A DNA stretch of 64,000 bases, from assembly GCF_029867415.1 (NCBI RefSeq), contig NW_026705411.1, positions 124,001 through 188,000 on the forward strand. The letters run 5' to 3'. The notes below the pieces were generated by a model. It had not been told where the DNA came from. It was given only the letters and a program-made list of their open reading frames with translations, and searched no databases. This DNA comes from Vicia villosa. Taxonomy: Eukaryota > Streptophyta > Magnoliopsida > Fabales > Fabaceae. Of the stretch, positions 21,529 through 34,375 are shown in pieces (positions within the stretch are counted from its first letter, which is position 1; every line of letters starts with the position of its first letter). The position numbers were made by a program, and so were the translations under genes.

Positions 21529-22507
21529 TTTAACACTAGTAGAGTACCTTCACACACCAAACTCAAGTCTTTGAATTGTTCAATCAAATCCAATTCCTTC
21601 ACCATTTGCATAGACATATGCAAAGTCTTCCTACTCAATGCGTCAGCAACCACGTTTGCCTTACCCGGATGGTAATTCAAACCAAAATCATAATCTTTAA
21701 GGAATTCTAACCATCTTCTCTGCCTCATATTCAGCTCTTTTTGATCGAAGAGATACTTCAGACTCTTATGATCACTGAATACCTCAAATCTCGAACCATA
21801 CAAATAGTGTCGCCACAATTTCAAAACAAAACCACAACTGCTAACTCCAAATCATGAGTCGGATAATTCCTTTCATGCACTTTGAGTTGTCTCGACGCAT
21901 AAGCGACCACTTGTTGATTCTGCATCAATACGCCACCTAAACCCAACAACGAAGCATCACAATAAACCACAAACGATTCTGTCGGATTCGGCAAAATCAA
22001 GATAGGAGCACTAGTCAACCTCCTCTTTAGTTCTTGGAATCCTTCTTCACATTTTGCATCCCAAATAAAAGCCTGTCCCTTCCTGGTTAGTTTAGTTAAC
22101 GGCAATGCTAACTTCGAAAATCCTTCAATGAACTTTTTGTAGTAACCTGCAAGACCAAGAAAACTACGAATTTCTAACACTGACTTCAGAGCTTCCCACT
22201 GAGATACAACTTCTATCTTTGTAGGATCGACCGCAATACCATTCTTAGAAATCACATGTCCAATAAAACTGACCTCTTCCAACCAAAATTCACACTTCGA
22301 CAGTTTGGCTAAAAGTTAATTCTCTTTCAACAGCTCTAACACAGTTCTGAGATGTTCCGCATGCTCCTCTCCGCTCTTAGAATATATCAGGATATCATCT
22401 ATAAATACTACTACGAACTTGTCGAGATAAGGATGAAAGATCCTGTTCATATACTCCATAAAAACACCAGGTGCATTAGTAACTCCAAACGGAATTACAG
22501 AATACTC
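21516..22507 (-). pseudogene. chromovirus reverse transcriptase (C half) and RNase H, broken
   Basis: Contains the RT catalytic block [10 protein letters not shown] (about 22390-22420), then [13 protein letters not shown], RNase H start [27 protein letters not shown] and [15 protein letters not shown]. An in-frame TAA follows LLKEN (about 22316), a one-base frameshift lies near 21823 in the RNase H start region, and another near 21525 before the integrase. The product cannot be made as one polyprotein. Confidence 0.9.
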
Positions 22508-24436
22508 TTATTGTCCATACCTTGTTCTAAAAGCAGTCTTCTGAATATTGTCATCTTTCACACGAATTTGGTGATACCCAGACCTCAGATCAATCTTACT
22601 AAACACGCGCGCCCCGACCAGTTGATCCTTCAAATCATCAATCCTCGGCAATGGATACCGATTCTTGATAGTAACCTTGTTCAATTGTCTATAATCCACA
22701 CACATCCTCATTAAACCCTCTTTCTTCTTCACTAACAATACAGGCGCACCCCACGGAGAAACACTAGGACAAATGAATTTCTTCTCAAGCAATTCTTCTA
22801 ACTGCTTCTTCAGTTCAGCCAACTCGGACGGCGACATACGATACGGTGCCATCGATACTGGACTAGTTCCCGGAACCAAATCAATATAAAACTCTACTTC
22901 TCTATCCGGTGGCAATTCATTCACATCTTTCGAAAAAAAATCTTTTGGAAAATCACATACCACTGGTAGTTCACTACTCGACACTTTTTCTTTCAAATCC
23001 ATCAATGCGAACAACATAAACATTGTTGCACCATCTCCGATAGCTTCATTCACCTGTCTAGTTGTCATTTCCAGATAATCAGAACTAACCTCTTCAGGAA
23101 AAATTACCGTCTTCGCAAAACAGTTAATATGAACACGGTTGAGTTCCAACCAGTTCATTCCCAAGATTACATTGAGTTGTTTCAATGGAAGGCACACTAA
23201 GTCCATCCCGAATTCTCTACCAAAAATGTCAACCGGACAATTCAAGCATGCAGACAAAGTAGTTACTGAACCCGACGCAGGAGTGTCAATAACCATACTT
23301 CCATTTATGTCAGATATCTCTAGATTCAACCTCTCAGCACAATCCAAAGAAATAAAAGAATGAGTTGCTCCAGTATCAATAATCGCAACTAAAGGTGTTC
23401 CATGAATGAAACACGTACCTTTAATCAATCTGTCTTCTAGAGTAGTCTCTGACCCTGTCAAAGCAAAAACCTTTCCTCCCGCTTGGTTCTTCTTTGGCTT
23501 GGTACAATTGGGACTAATGTGACCCTCTTCACCACAGTTGTAACAAGTCACAACCTTCTTCTTACAATCAGCAGCAATATGGCCCACTTGGTCACACTTG
23601 TAACACTTCTTCTGATCAAGCTTACACTCATTCCTACGATGTCCCATCTCACCACAATTATAACATCTGATACGAGCACTAGAATCTCCCCCGCTAGGTT
23701 TCTTCCAATCAGCAGATTTACCTCTACCATATGGCTTACCTCTATCCATATGTTTCTTCCCCTTTCTGTCAACCAACTCGCGAGAGTGAGACGACTTCAG
23801 CTTGATGTTATCTTCCTCAAAAATCCCGCTACAATCCACTAAGTCAACAAACCTTCGAGTCCTCTGGTACCTAATGCCCTGCTTGATCTCATGACGAAGG
23901 CCATTCTCAAATTTGACACATTTTGAGAACTCACTGGCTTCATCATTGTTGTAGTGCACATAGTACTTTGCTAGCTCCATAAACTTTGTGGCATACTCTG
24001 GTACCGTCATATTACCTTGAACCAGCCCCAGAAATTCAATCTCTTTTCTGTCCCTAACATCCTCAGGAAAATACCTTCTCACAAATTCCCTTTTGAATAT
24101 AGCCCAAGTAATTTCTATACCATCAACATCCAGTTCAGCTCTGGTTGCCAACCACCAGTCATCAGCTTCTTCAGACAGCATATGTGTGCCATACCTCACC
24201 TTGAGATTCTCAACACAATCGATGACTCTGAAAATCCTCTCGATCTCCTTCAGCCATTTCTGAGCACCTTCAGGATCATGTGTGCCTTTGAACAATGGAG
24301 GATTGTTCCTCTGAAAATTCCCCAATTGCCTCTCAGCACCAATCCTTGCTCCTAGAGCATTCCCTCCAAGCACACCAGCAATCATGCCCAGAGCCTCAGC
24401 CATAGCATCATCGTTTCTTCCTCCTCTTCCAGCCAT
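22508..24436 (-). pseudogene. chromovirus gag-protease-RT (N half)
   Basis: Starts [20 protein letters not shown] with the ATG 127 bp inside the primer site. Gag domain includes [20 protein letters not shown]. Three CCHC knuckles follow: [28 protein letters not shown] and [14 protein letters not shown]. The aspartic protease motif [11 protein letters not shown] and the RT N-terminal blocks ([34 protein letters not shown]) come next. It is open for 642 codons and ends at an in-frame TAA in RT just after RTRYGQ, where relatives continue, so this is a premature stop and not a frame boundary. Single-ORF gag-pol is usual for Tekay. Confidence 0.9.
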
Positions 24437-24551
24437 TGTTCTGCTTAATCACAAACAATCCAGTCAGAACAAAAGTATCAACGAAAAAGTCGTATTAGTC
24501 GCATACACAGGAAAGACTGACACTAAGACTCTGGTCACAACGACCGACTAT

Positions 24552-24563
24552 GCTCTGATACCA
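24552..24563 (-). promoter_or_regulatory. primer binding site, initiator tRNA-Met type
   Basis: Minus-strand TGGTATCAGAGC, four bases (ATAG) after the end of the right LTR. Standard for chromoviruses and fixes the right LTR as the 5' LTR. Confidence 0.9.
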
Positions 24564-24567
24564 CTAT

Positions 24568-26486
24568 TGTAACACCCCTCTAATACCCCGCGGCAATTAA
24601 ACAAATATTAATCAGAGTAACATGTAAAGAGGTGCCACAATTCATAAATAAAAGAAAACACACGTTCGGCATATGTCATGCACTCACTGAAAACATCTGC
24701 ATTATAACTCATTAGATAAAAACCATGTTTACACAGCAGAATTGAATCAACAAGTTAACATTACATCATAAATGTATCAGACTTCAACAATAAACAAATA
24801 GAGTTATAATCGAAACTCAAAACATCGCGTTCCCAGTGTTACATCTATCAGAGCATGACACCGACACAACAACTAGACCGACTTATGAGCTAATCCTCAC
24901 CAAGTCGCGCCGCTATCCTAAATCTGAAAATGACAACAAGTAAGGGTGAGTCTCATCACAGTTAACCAATGTTATTGCATCATAAATAACAATATATCAT
25001 AGTTATATCATTCACCCAATCGTTTCATATTCAGACATATCATCGTCACACATTCACAGACATTAAGTCATCATATAACATATATTAATCATGTTACAAA
25101 AATCATGCATATGTATGAAACTGACACAATGCATGTGGTACCAACATCATCAATGGGAAAACCCACCGACCGATCTATCATCATCCAGATACGGCCCTGC
25201 CAACACAGATTCCACACTATGGGAATCTTGCCCTTTACTGCATCCTCTCATCATTAGGATACAACCCTCATCAAATGACTATGAATGCATGCAAACATAT
25301 ATACAACATACTATCATCATCATCATACTATGAGTAGCATCATCTTATACTCATTTCATCATCACTCATCATCATCATTAACAAGTATGTTCATATATAT
25401 ATATATATATATATATACAATTGCATCATTCAACAAAATCATATAACAATAATTCCTGTAAATTTGTCAGTTTAAAAGTTACACGTCGTCAAACTTTCAA
25501 AATCACAAAACAGCAAAATCTGCAGGTCACGCTGGCCATATGCGTACCATACGCGTACCAACAGGGCCAAAATTCCACAAACACACACCATACGCGTATC
25601 ATACGCGTATGAGCAGAATCACATTTCCACATAAAACAACATCATACGCGTATCATACACGTACCATACACGTATCACTTCCCATACACGTATCATACAC
25701 GTATCATACGCGTATCATACACGTATCATACGCGTATCACTTCCCATACACGTATCATACACGTATCATACGCGTATCACTTCCCCATACACGTATCATA
25801 CGCGTATCACTTCCCCATACACGTATCATACACATATCATACGCGTATCACCAGCGTCTTCCCAGAATCTGCAACTTACCCATTCGTCTTCCTCGCGATT
25901 TCACCTGTTACAGCCAGCGATTTGGGTCTCAAAACCAGAGATTCACATTCTAAACAGTATAGAAACCACCCAACATCAACAGTATAAGATTCTACAATCG
26001 ATTTTACTCATCACAATCTAAATCTATTCGGTTATTAGGGATTAACAGTCAAAATTCCAATCCGATTGATGAACACAACCAGAAAATCCAGAATATAGAA
26101 TCTATTGAATCCAACAATACTCCTAATCCACACTATTATTTATAATACGATAATAGAGATTAAATGGAGAGTCCCCCCTTACCTTAGACAAGAGTTCTTG
26201 ATCTTTGGTCTCTCCCTCTTCCGTTCTCCTTCACGTTCTTCGTGTTCCCCAAAACCTCTATTCTTGCACGTTCTTTCTTTCTTTTCCAAATCCCAATTAT
26301 TTTATGAAAATAATAATAAAATTAGTAAAAGGATTACTATATCACACCCCCTTCTTTTACTATTTCCTCACATGGCCCAAACACCATAAACCATTATTTC
26401 CAGTATTTTCCACAAAATTCTTAATAATTCTAATTATTAATTCAATATTCCAATTAAATTAATATTAAAATTATACGGGTGTTACA
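24568..26486 (-). repeat. 5' LTR of the chromovirus
   Basis: 1919 bp on the minus strand, TGTAACACCCGTATAATTTT (26486 inward) to GGGTGTTACA (24568). Correctly oriented with respect to the primer site and gag-pol. It holds an (AT)n run at 25396-25419 that is much shorter in the left LTR, plus the palindromic array at 25541-25856. Confidence 0.9.
25541..25856. repeat. palindromic array in 5' LTR
   Basis: CATACGCGTATC and CATACACGTATC units with CACTTCCC spacers, the counterpart of 18808-19078. It is longer and differently arranged, so the array has changed size since the two LTRs were copied. Confidence 0.85.
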
Positions 26487-26667
26487 GGGGACACGCTACC
26501 CTTTTCATCCCATAAGGTTTAAGGTCTTTTGGCAAAAGTGGCGTTGAGCCATAGCTGTAGAAACCAAAAGGGGCCATTGGCTAAGACATTTTTCTTTTAG
26601 ACTTTTCATGGTCGAGAGTCCCAATCAGGTACGCCATGTCAGTCAGCGAATCATAAAGAGAGGCTAG
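26487..26667 (-). pseudogene. PMD-like gene, fragment 3
   Basis: Minus-strand reading gives GPFWFLQLWLNATFA in one frame, a motif typical of plant-mobile-domain proteins (GPLWLLQLWLNATF type), preceded in another frame by ASLYDSLTDMAYLIGTLDHE. A stop (AAAMSTAG context, KKMS*) and frame change show decay. It ends at the truncated LTR on its upstream side and is continuous with 17960-18173 once the chromovirus is removed. Confidence 0.6.
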
Positions 26668-29600
26668 AAATAGTTGACCAAGGAAATTGAATTATCTACA
26701 ACTTTGCGTCTCATATGCCAAGGCCAAAAATGCTTCATTTAAGAGATATGGTCCAAAAGATTATAGGTCCTTTTTGAAAGTCAACCAAAAGCAGTTTTTT
26801 GTCAAAGCCCATATCATCAAGATAAAATCTTCAAATGGACAAAAAATTCCAAAGTGGTTTGTAGAGGACATCTCGAGGTTTCCAAAAAGTTCTAGAACTC
26901 TTCCATATCTTGAAAATTGAGGGAGATATGCCTTGTCATAGTTGGACAATTTTGAGAGGAAAATGTGAAGCAAAAGTGGTTCAAATGGGGTTTTCTTACA
27001 AACAAGTCCACTCTTTTTTTGGCCCAATCTTGATCCTCAAGCTATCCAAAGTATCAAAATCATTTGCCACGAATTTAGAAATTTTATTTTGATTTATTGT
27101 GAATTTTTTATTCATTTGAAGGTAATTAAATCCAAGTAAATCATATAAAATTTGAAGATTTAAGTCAAAAATATGATTTGAGCCAAATTCAATCACCAAT
27201 TAAATCATATATTTGGTCCAAATTTGTGGAGATTCAGATTGGTGCAAGAGAGATTGAAATTGGCCAAAATTGGAAACATAATGAACCATATTTTCCAATC
27301 AAATTTCCAAGATTAAAATCAAATATTTAAGAAGATTCAATCCATAATATTCACCCTAATTCAATCCTCTATAAGTATGCAACACATTCAAATCACAAGG
27401 GGATGCAACACATTCAGGTTGGACAATTGAAGCCAATTCAAGGTGCTTTGGAGTTTCATCGGTGTTCCTGGACGTTCTCTAAAGCATTCCGCATCGTTCC
27501 CTAACCTTGAAGCATCAAGAACACGGAGATATACCTCACGGTTTGCTCAATTCTTTTCAATCTCGATTCAATCTTTTTGTGCATCCTAAACGAATTTTGA
27601 TTGCATATTTGTGTTTATCGTGATGTTATGAGTGATTTTGGAAAGTTAATTGTGTTTACGTGCTTGTATAAGGAATCTACCATGGTTAGGGTTTTAAGCT
27701 TCATATTAGGGTTTTCTTTTACAGATAAAATTGGCTTAAGATAAGACCACCATTCAACTCAGAAGGATGAAACGAGTTCATCCATGGCCTTAGAACTAAT
27801 TTTTGTTATGTGTATGAGATTATGATGCTTGCAGGTCTTATAGTGATGAACGAAAACCGTAGGTAAAAGTCGTTTTATCTAAAACGACAGTTCTGGGGAA
27901 GAAGATGGAGGCGTGGCGCTCCTCCATTGGTCAGTTCACGCGCGCGTCAGATTTTAAATCTGTGGATCCAATGTTCCTCACTTACGCGCATATGGTGCAC
28001 CTTCTTTCCGTCAGCCACCAGATCTCCATGCAGATCAATCCAACATCCCTGGATATGCAGTTCCACCGTAGACCTTCAGATCCTCACCGCACTGGATTAT
28101 TTATGCTAAGTTTTTTTTTTTTTAATTTTTTATTTATTATTTTTTTTTCTTAATTGAATTTTAACTTTTTCCTTTTATTTTATTTTGATTTAAAACTAAC
28201 CTTATTTTTTATTCCTTTTTATCCTTATTATTTTCCTTTTTAAATTAACAAAATTAATCCTTTTAGAATTTAGGTCTTTAATTTTCAATTAATTAGGTTT
28301 AGTAATTTGATTAGGTTAATTAATTTGGTTATTAATTTTAAATTTTATGTAGGATTAATTTTGATAACTAATTTTAGGGTTAACTAATTTAATCAGGATT
28401 AGATGTAATTAGGGTTAATAAAATAAATTAGGGTTTATAATTTAATCAGGATTAGCCGATTTTAAAATTAATTAGGTTAAAAACCAATAATTAATTTTTA
28501 GGGCTGGTCTAGCCTCGATTAATTTAATACCCTAGTAGCCATAGGGGTCTTAGGTAGGTGTTGCCCATTAACTGTAGGTATAGGTTTCTTGCCCATAAAC
28601 CTTTTAGCCATTAATTTTTAAACTGTTTTTGTTAACCTTTTTCTAACCTTGATCTTATTTCTGCCAATTATAATTTTTCTCTTTATTATTATTGTTTAAA
28701 TGCCTTGCAGGGTTATAATACTTTGTATTTTCTTGTGGTTTGCCCACGAGTTTATTTTTGCCTTATTATTGCAGGGTATCATCTACTTTATTATTTCTTG
28801 TGGTTTTCCCACAAAGTTTTTTTGCCTTATTATGTAACTGCTCACAGGATGTAATAGTTAATTAGGGTTTTATTTTTCTACTTTATTTTCTGTGTAATTA
28901 ATTGCGTGGTTAGTAATTTAGGGAGTGAAAACCTTGAATTGAACTTAGAGTCACTAATTACAAGATAATATATCTAAAATTAATCACCTGATTGTGCCAC
29001 ACACACACCTTTGGGGTAATCTCTCTTATTTCCTTGTTGCCTGTTGCCTTATTATTTGTTGCCTTTAATTTTGATTCAGGATAGTCATATCCCTCGATTC
29101 TAAGGATACCTAAAGCAAATGTTGCCCTCAGTTCATTATCATCACTAAAGATAATAAGTCCCTTCGATGATGCCTTCGGTTATATGATCTTGTCCCTCGA
29201 GGTTGCCTACGATTAATGATGATAGTCCCTTTCGATTGCTAAAATGACTATTTTATCCTTCCCTAAGACTACCTGCCCTTTTTATGGCAGGGACAGTCTT
29301 GTGGCGAACGATGCTTTCGATGACCCTTTTCAAATCCAATGAAAGGACTACCTGCCCTCTTTATGGTATGGATAGCCCTTTCCCAGTAAAGTCTTAAAGA
29401 ACGGAAACTTTTAATTTAAGGGTAATTGCTTCTAATTGCTTGCTCTGGTTTAAATTCAAACTTTCCTTCACATTATCTTTTCAAAAAACCTTCAAAAAGG
29501 CTATGCTTATTTTACAAGCTAAAGTCCTTATTCAAAACTTTTCTTATTCACACACGAAACTTCAAACATTTTGAAAACAAAAGTGAGCTAAGCAATTAAG

Positions 29601-29790
29601 AGCCCATGGATAACCATGGATACAAAGGGTGCTTATACCTTCCCTTTGTATAACTTACCCCCCGAACTCATTCTCTTTCAAAAAGGTTTTTTTATGTTCT
29701 TTTAGCCTTTCTAATTGGATAAAATAAAAGTCGGTGGCGACTCTTGCTATCCGCAACATTTCAAAAAGTCAGTTCTCCCACCGTGTTACA
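26668..29790 (+). mobile_element. Ogre-type LTR, 5' truncated
   Basis: The plus-strand text matches the mid-to-end part of the Ogre LTRs at 36715-40565 (reverse complement): the region around 'ctacaactttg' near 26695, the paired phrases about flattened hairpins near 29100-29380, and the end GTCGGTGGCGACTCTTGCTA...CACCGTGTTACA at 29790. The first part of the LTR is missing. It replaces an internal part of the PMD-like gene, so its arrival or later decay came with a deletion. TATA-like TATAAGTA near 27372. Confidence 0.75.
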
Positions 29791-30126
29791 GTTTCCAAAG
29801 ATCCAGTTTATGTGGTTCTAGTCAATCCATCCAAGCACAAAATTTAGGACAGATCCTAGGGGGAGCAGTTCTAAAGTTTCTATCAACATAATTCAAAGAA
29901 AGAGGCTGTTGAAGTGAAAATAAGGGTTCTGTTAAGTAACTAGTAGGGAAAAAGGCACGGTCTTTAGCAAGTATTTGTGGTTGACAATTTTTAGGAAGCA
30001 GACCCAAGAAAGCTAAAGGTTTCTCGTTAAGAAAGAGTGGAATCAATACCTGAGATTGCCAGATTTTTATTTTTTCCTCAACGAAAGGGGGTTCAAGGAC
30101 ATATTTAGCGCCATTTATGAGTATAG
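29791..30126 (-). pseudogene. PMD-like gene, fragment 2
   Basis: Minus-strand reading: ILINGAKYVLEPPFVEEKIK, then WQSQVLIPLFLNEKPLAFLG, LPKNCQPQILAKDRAFF, PTSYLTEPLFSLQQPLSLNY and RTAPPRICPKFCAWMD. An in-frame TGA follows, then LEPHKLDLWK up to the LTR boundary. I recall this N-terminal text from legume proteins annotated as aminotransferase-like plant mobile domain (PF10536). Its upstream end is the Ogre insertion (target duplication TATAG). No function can be assigned to the fragment. Confidence 0.6.
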
Positions 30127-32466
30127 TGTAATACGGTGAACTGACTTTTATATCGAAAATGTCGCGGTAAGCAAGAGTCGCCACCGACTTTTATTTTATC
30201 CAAATATTCAAAAAGGCTAAAAGAAACAGAAAAAAACCTTTTTAAAAGAAAACGGGTTCGGGGGGTAATTTATGCAAAGGGAAGGTGTAAGGCACCCTTT
30301 GCATCCATGGTTATCCATGGGCTCTTAATTGCTTTGCTCGTTTTGAAAAGAAATGTAGAAGAAGTGAATACGGACTTTAGCTCGTAAATGAGTGTAGCCA
30401 TTTTGAAGGTTTATGAGAAAGAATATGAAAAAGTTTTAGCCAGAGCAAGGCAATTACCTAAATAATGTAGAAAATCAGTTTTTTAGCCTTTCAGGGTGAA
30501 AGGGTCTATCCATGCCATATGAGGGCAGGAAGCCTTTCATTTGGAGGTTGAAGGGTCGTCGCAATATCATTCGCCAGAAGACTGTCCCATGCCATAGAGA
30601 GGCAGGTAGTCTAAGGGAAAGACCAGAATAGCCTTTTGTAGGCAACCGGGGGATACCTCAGCCATATTGTGTATCGAAGGCAGCATCATTAGGGACTTAT
30701 GATCTTAATCGAGGCAACATGGCTGAGGTATCCTCGTATTCGAGGGACATGGCTATTCTGCAAAAAATCACAAGGGAACAAGGCAACAGGCAACAAGAGG
30801 GGTTACCAAAAAGTGTGCGTGGGTGCAACAATCACGTGATTAAATTCAGTTATTTATCTTATAATTAGTTATTCTAATTCAATTCAAAGCTTGCACTCCC
30901 TAAGATTACTAACCACGCGATAGCATAAACAACATAATTAAAATAATACGGGGAAGGGGAAAATGAAACCAGCGGGGGAAAGGGAAGATGAAACCAGTGG
31001 GTTTGGCATAAGTAATAATTAGGCATAAAAATAAAAGAGGTCAGAGTTCTAGGGTTACCGACTATTCGAGCTTTGGCGGTTGGCAAACCCTGAAAAATTG
31101 ACAAAAGGAAAAAATACGAAGGGGTGAGTGCATTATCGATTCATTGACAATTAGGGTTAACCCTAATTAAATAAATAAATAAATAAAGCAAAAAGAAAGT
31201 AAATAAAATAAATAGGAAAAAAACTTAGCTTTTTAATTTGATCTGATATGGTTTGTAGTCGAAGGTAGCCTTCGAGGTTAACCCTGAAAAATGGCAAAAG
31301 AGGCAAACGGAAAAAAGCGTGAGTGTATGGAAATTCTTTCAAATTGGGAAGGCAAGATAAATAATTAAAAGAATAAAACGAAAATAATATTATATTAATA
31401 TATAAAAGAAAAGCAAAGGAAATAATAAAGGAAGTTTAATCGAGACTTAGCTTCGTGAAAGGCGTGGCGCGTAATTGGAAGGCTTCGGAAAAGTCAACCC
31501 TGAAAAGGACACAGAAAAATAACATTTTTTAGTGTAGGGCTAATTCTCGTAAACCCTGATTCGGGCGTAAATTGAATAAAGTGACAGATCGATTTAATTA
31601 ATTATTGGTTTCGCAACCTAATTAATTAAATCGAAGAAAGAAAATAAAATTAGGCAAAAAACATTTTTTATGATTTTTTATGAATTAAAATAAAATATAT
31701 ACGAATTATTGAAAATATATAAATAAAATATTAAAATAAATAAATAAAAATAGATAAATAAAAATATATTAATAATATAAAAGAAATAAATTAAATATAA
31801 AAAATATTATTATTATAAAAAGGTTTTGAGAAAACATAGTTTTTATAAGTAAAAATAAAAAAACAAATAAATAAAAACAAATATATAATTATAAAAGAAA
31901 TTATATAATTAAAAAGAAAAAAAATTTGAAAAACTTAGCTTATGATCTGGTATGGCTCACGCATGAGGTTTATGGTGCACTGGCATCTTCAGGTGCGTTG
32001 GATGAGATGGGATTATGATCTGATGGCTGCAATGAAGAGAGAGCATGGCATTTACGTGAACTGGCGCGTACAGGATCCCTCTGGCCACCACAAGAGGACA
32101 CGCGCGCGTTTTGATTTGAATCAACCAATCACCTCGCGCCACCTATTCATCTTCTCCACAAAGAAACCTGCAAACTTCTTTTACACCGCCCTTTTTTAGA
32201 AGCGCCATGAAAGGCCCTATCTATTACACCTGCAATATCAAAATAACCACAAAACAGCATAGAAATTCTTCACGACCATACAGGGACGATCGTCTGGAGG
32301 TCACGAACTCCTTGGTACCTGAGATTTAACCTAATTCCACCTAAGCAGGAAAGCCCTCTTTTGAGCTCACAAACCCTAGCTATGGCATATTGCTCATTCA
32401 GGCACGAAAACACAATCAGACATCCAGAATCCATGTAAACATATCAACAAACATAAATATGCATTC
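30127..32466 (-). repeat. 3' LTR of the Ogre, missing its first 1452 bp
   Basis: Matches 36715-39113 with scattered substitutions and a few indels, including a ~30-bp block (ctttcgtaggcaacttccgag...) present only in the 5' LTR near 37260. Its upstream end joins gag at 32466/32467. Confidence 0.9.
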
Positions 32467-34375
32467 TAGCAATATTACCTACGTCAGGATTGGCGTCTTC
32501 AGAAACTTTATCAGATTCAAGTTCTTGCTTTACTCCACGAACATAGACTTCGGCACCATAATTCCAAGGGATAGCTTTATCAGAAGAATATGGCATCGGA
32601 CCAGGTTTAGTGATAATGATCGGAGCCACACGGGGTTCAGCAGAAATCTTGAAAGGAGCCTTGGTAGGGATCTTCAATGGGACTTTGGAAATGACGGAGA
32701 CATCCTCGATTTTCAGGCCACGAGAGAAACCTTCACACAAATCTTCAATAGAATGGGTCTTCTCAAATCTGACAGTGCCACGATCCATCCAGCCTTGGAT
32801 ACCTCTTTTCAGATTCTAACAACCATTAGGTATGGATGCACAGTAATCATAACCTGGGTCGCAACCTAGAAATAAACCAACTCGCAGCAGCTTTCTCTTG
32901 ATGTCAGGGAGAGGCGTTGACAGATCTCTCACATCATAAACATGGATGGTGTCCATGATAGCTTTAACGGTCTTGTCATGTTTTGGCATAGGAGCAGTGA
33001 TGACATTAGGAGTCTCTGGGGCGTCGAACTCGATTTCGCCAGCATCTATCATGTCTTGGATCTTATTTTTCAACGCCCAACAATTATCAGCAGTGTGTCC
33101 AGGGCTATTAGAGTGATACACATATTTTGCATTAGGATCATAGTTTGGAGACGTAGTGGTGATGTTCTTTTGAGGATCTCTTATGGTGATCAGATTGGCT
33201 TTCAATAGATGTTGCAGGGCCTGAGATAAAGGCATGTTGATTTTAGTGAATTGCCTTCTAGGTGCGTCTGGCCTACGCTGATATCCTTGTCTAGGAGCTT
33301 GTTGAGGTGTTGGCGTAGAGATGAGTACAGCTCCAACAGATTGGTTCTGATCATTCTTATTACGACCCCTCTGACTATGAACAGCATTAGACTCATTTTT
33401 TCCATGATATGGCTTCTTTGCAGTACCAGAAGATGCACCCACTTGAATCTTCCCACTTCGAATACCATTCTCAACATGTTCTCCAGTCAAGATAAGATCA
33501 GTAAACCCAGACGAGGAACTACCCAACAAGTGACTATAGAATGGTCCAGTTAACGTGCCCATGAACATGTCGACCAACTCCCTATCAGTCAAGGGAGGTT
33601 GGACTCTTCCAGCTAGATCTCTCCACTTTTGTGCATACTCCTTGAAACTTTCCTTAGGTCCCATAGACATGCTTTGTAGTTGCATGCTAGTTGGTGCGAG
33701 ATCGGAATTATATTCGTATTGCTTGTAGAAAGCAACAACCAAATCTTCCCAAGTACGGATGCTAGTACCCTCCAGTTGATAGTACCATTCAAGTTGAGTT
33801 CCAGATAAGCTTTCTTGAAAGAAATGGATCCAGAGCCTCTTATCAGCAGTGTGAGGCTGAATCTTCCTCACATAAGACCTCAAGTGCATCTTGGGACAGG
33901 AGACTCCATCATACTTAGAAAAGGCGGGAGTTTTGAATTTTGGAGGAATAACGACCCCAGGAATGAGTCCCAACTCTTCAAAATCCAGCCCAGGTACCTT
34001 CTGAATTTCCACGCTTCTCAGACGCTCTTCTAGTAGCCTATACTTCTCATTAGGATAATCCTCGTCTTGAGGATACTCTTCTTCTTCCTCTTCTTGACCA
34101 TCAGAACCTACATGGCTTCCATGGTTGTTCTTGACACTGAAATCATCTTCTTCCTCTTCCTCTTCCTCGTCTTTAGGAATCCCAGCTTCTTCGACCTTCT
34201 TGGGATGACCTTTGATTCTTCTTCCCAGGTTGATCACTCCCTTAGTTTTCTTAGTCTTCGTCTTCTTAGTCAGAAGAGCTTTCAGTTCATCTTGCCCCTT
34301 GGACAAGTTCAGGATCAAGGCTTGAAATTCGGCATTCTGAGTTTGGAGATTCTTGACAGATTGTTCGAGATCCAT
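32467..34375 (-). pseudogene. Ogre gag (and start of gag-pro), truncated
   Basis: Starts MDLEQSVKNLQTQNAEFQA (coiled-coil N-terminus), then acidic and lysine-rich stretches, the retrotransposon gag core (SYVRKIQPHTADKRLWIHFF, GTQLEWYYQLEG, TWEDLVVAFYKQYEYNSDLA, WRDLAGRVQPPLTDRELVDM) and a zinc-knuckle-like YHSNSPGHTADNCW. The first cysteine of the knuckle expected in relatives is Tyr (KYVYHSNSPGH, codon TAT), so zinc binding is probably lost. An in-frame TAG (32816-32818) follows SIPNGC; the frame then continues through MDRGTVRFEKTHSIEDLCEG to GNIA, where it runs into LTR sequence. Confidence 0.88.

Larger units (their letters stand above)
18174..26486 (-). mobile_element. Tekay/Del-type chromovirus with inverted LTRs
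   Basis: An 8.3-kb Ty3/gypsy element flanked by a perfect 5-bp target duplication GGGGA (18169-18173 and 26487-26491). gag-pol with C-terminal chromodomain lies on the minus strand. The tRNA-Met primer site TGGTATCAGAGC is at 24563-24552 beside the right LTR. Both outer ends are the same LTR end (U3: TGTAACACCCGTATAATTTT reading inward from each side), because the left LTR is reversed relative to the element. The coding region is decayed, with several stops and frameshifts. It interrupts the PMD-like gene. Confidence 0.9.

Noticed and set aside
23483..23842. Plus-strand frames opposite gag
   Set aside because: Shadows of the minus-strand gag-pol frame.
31942..32199. 85-codon frame MIWYGSRMRF.. 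and its copy at 38610
   Set aside because: Present in both LTRs of the Ogre only because the LTRs are copies; no promoter-start arrangement or recognisable domain.
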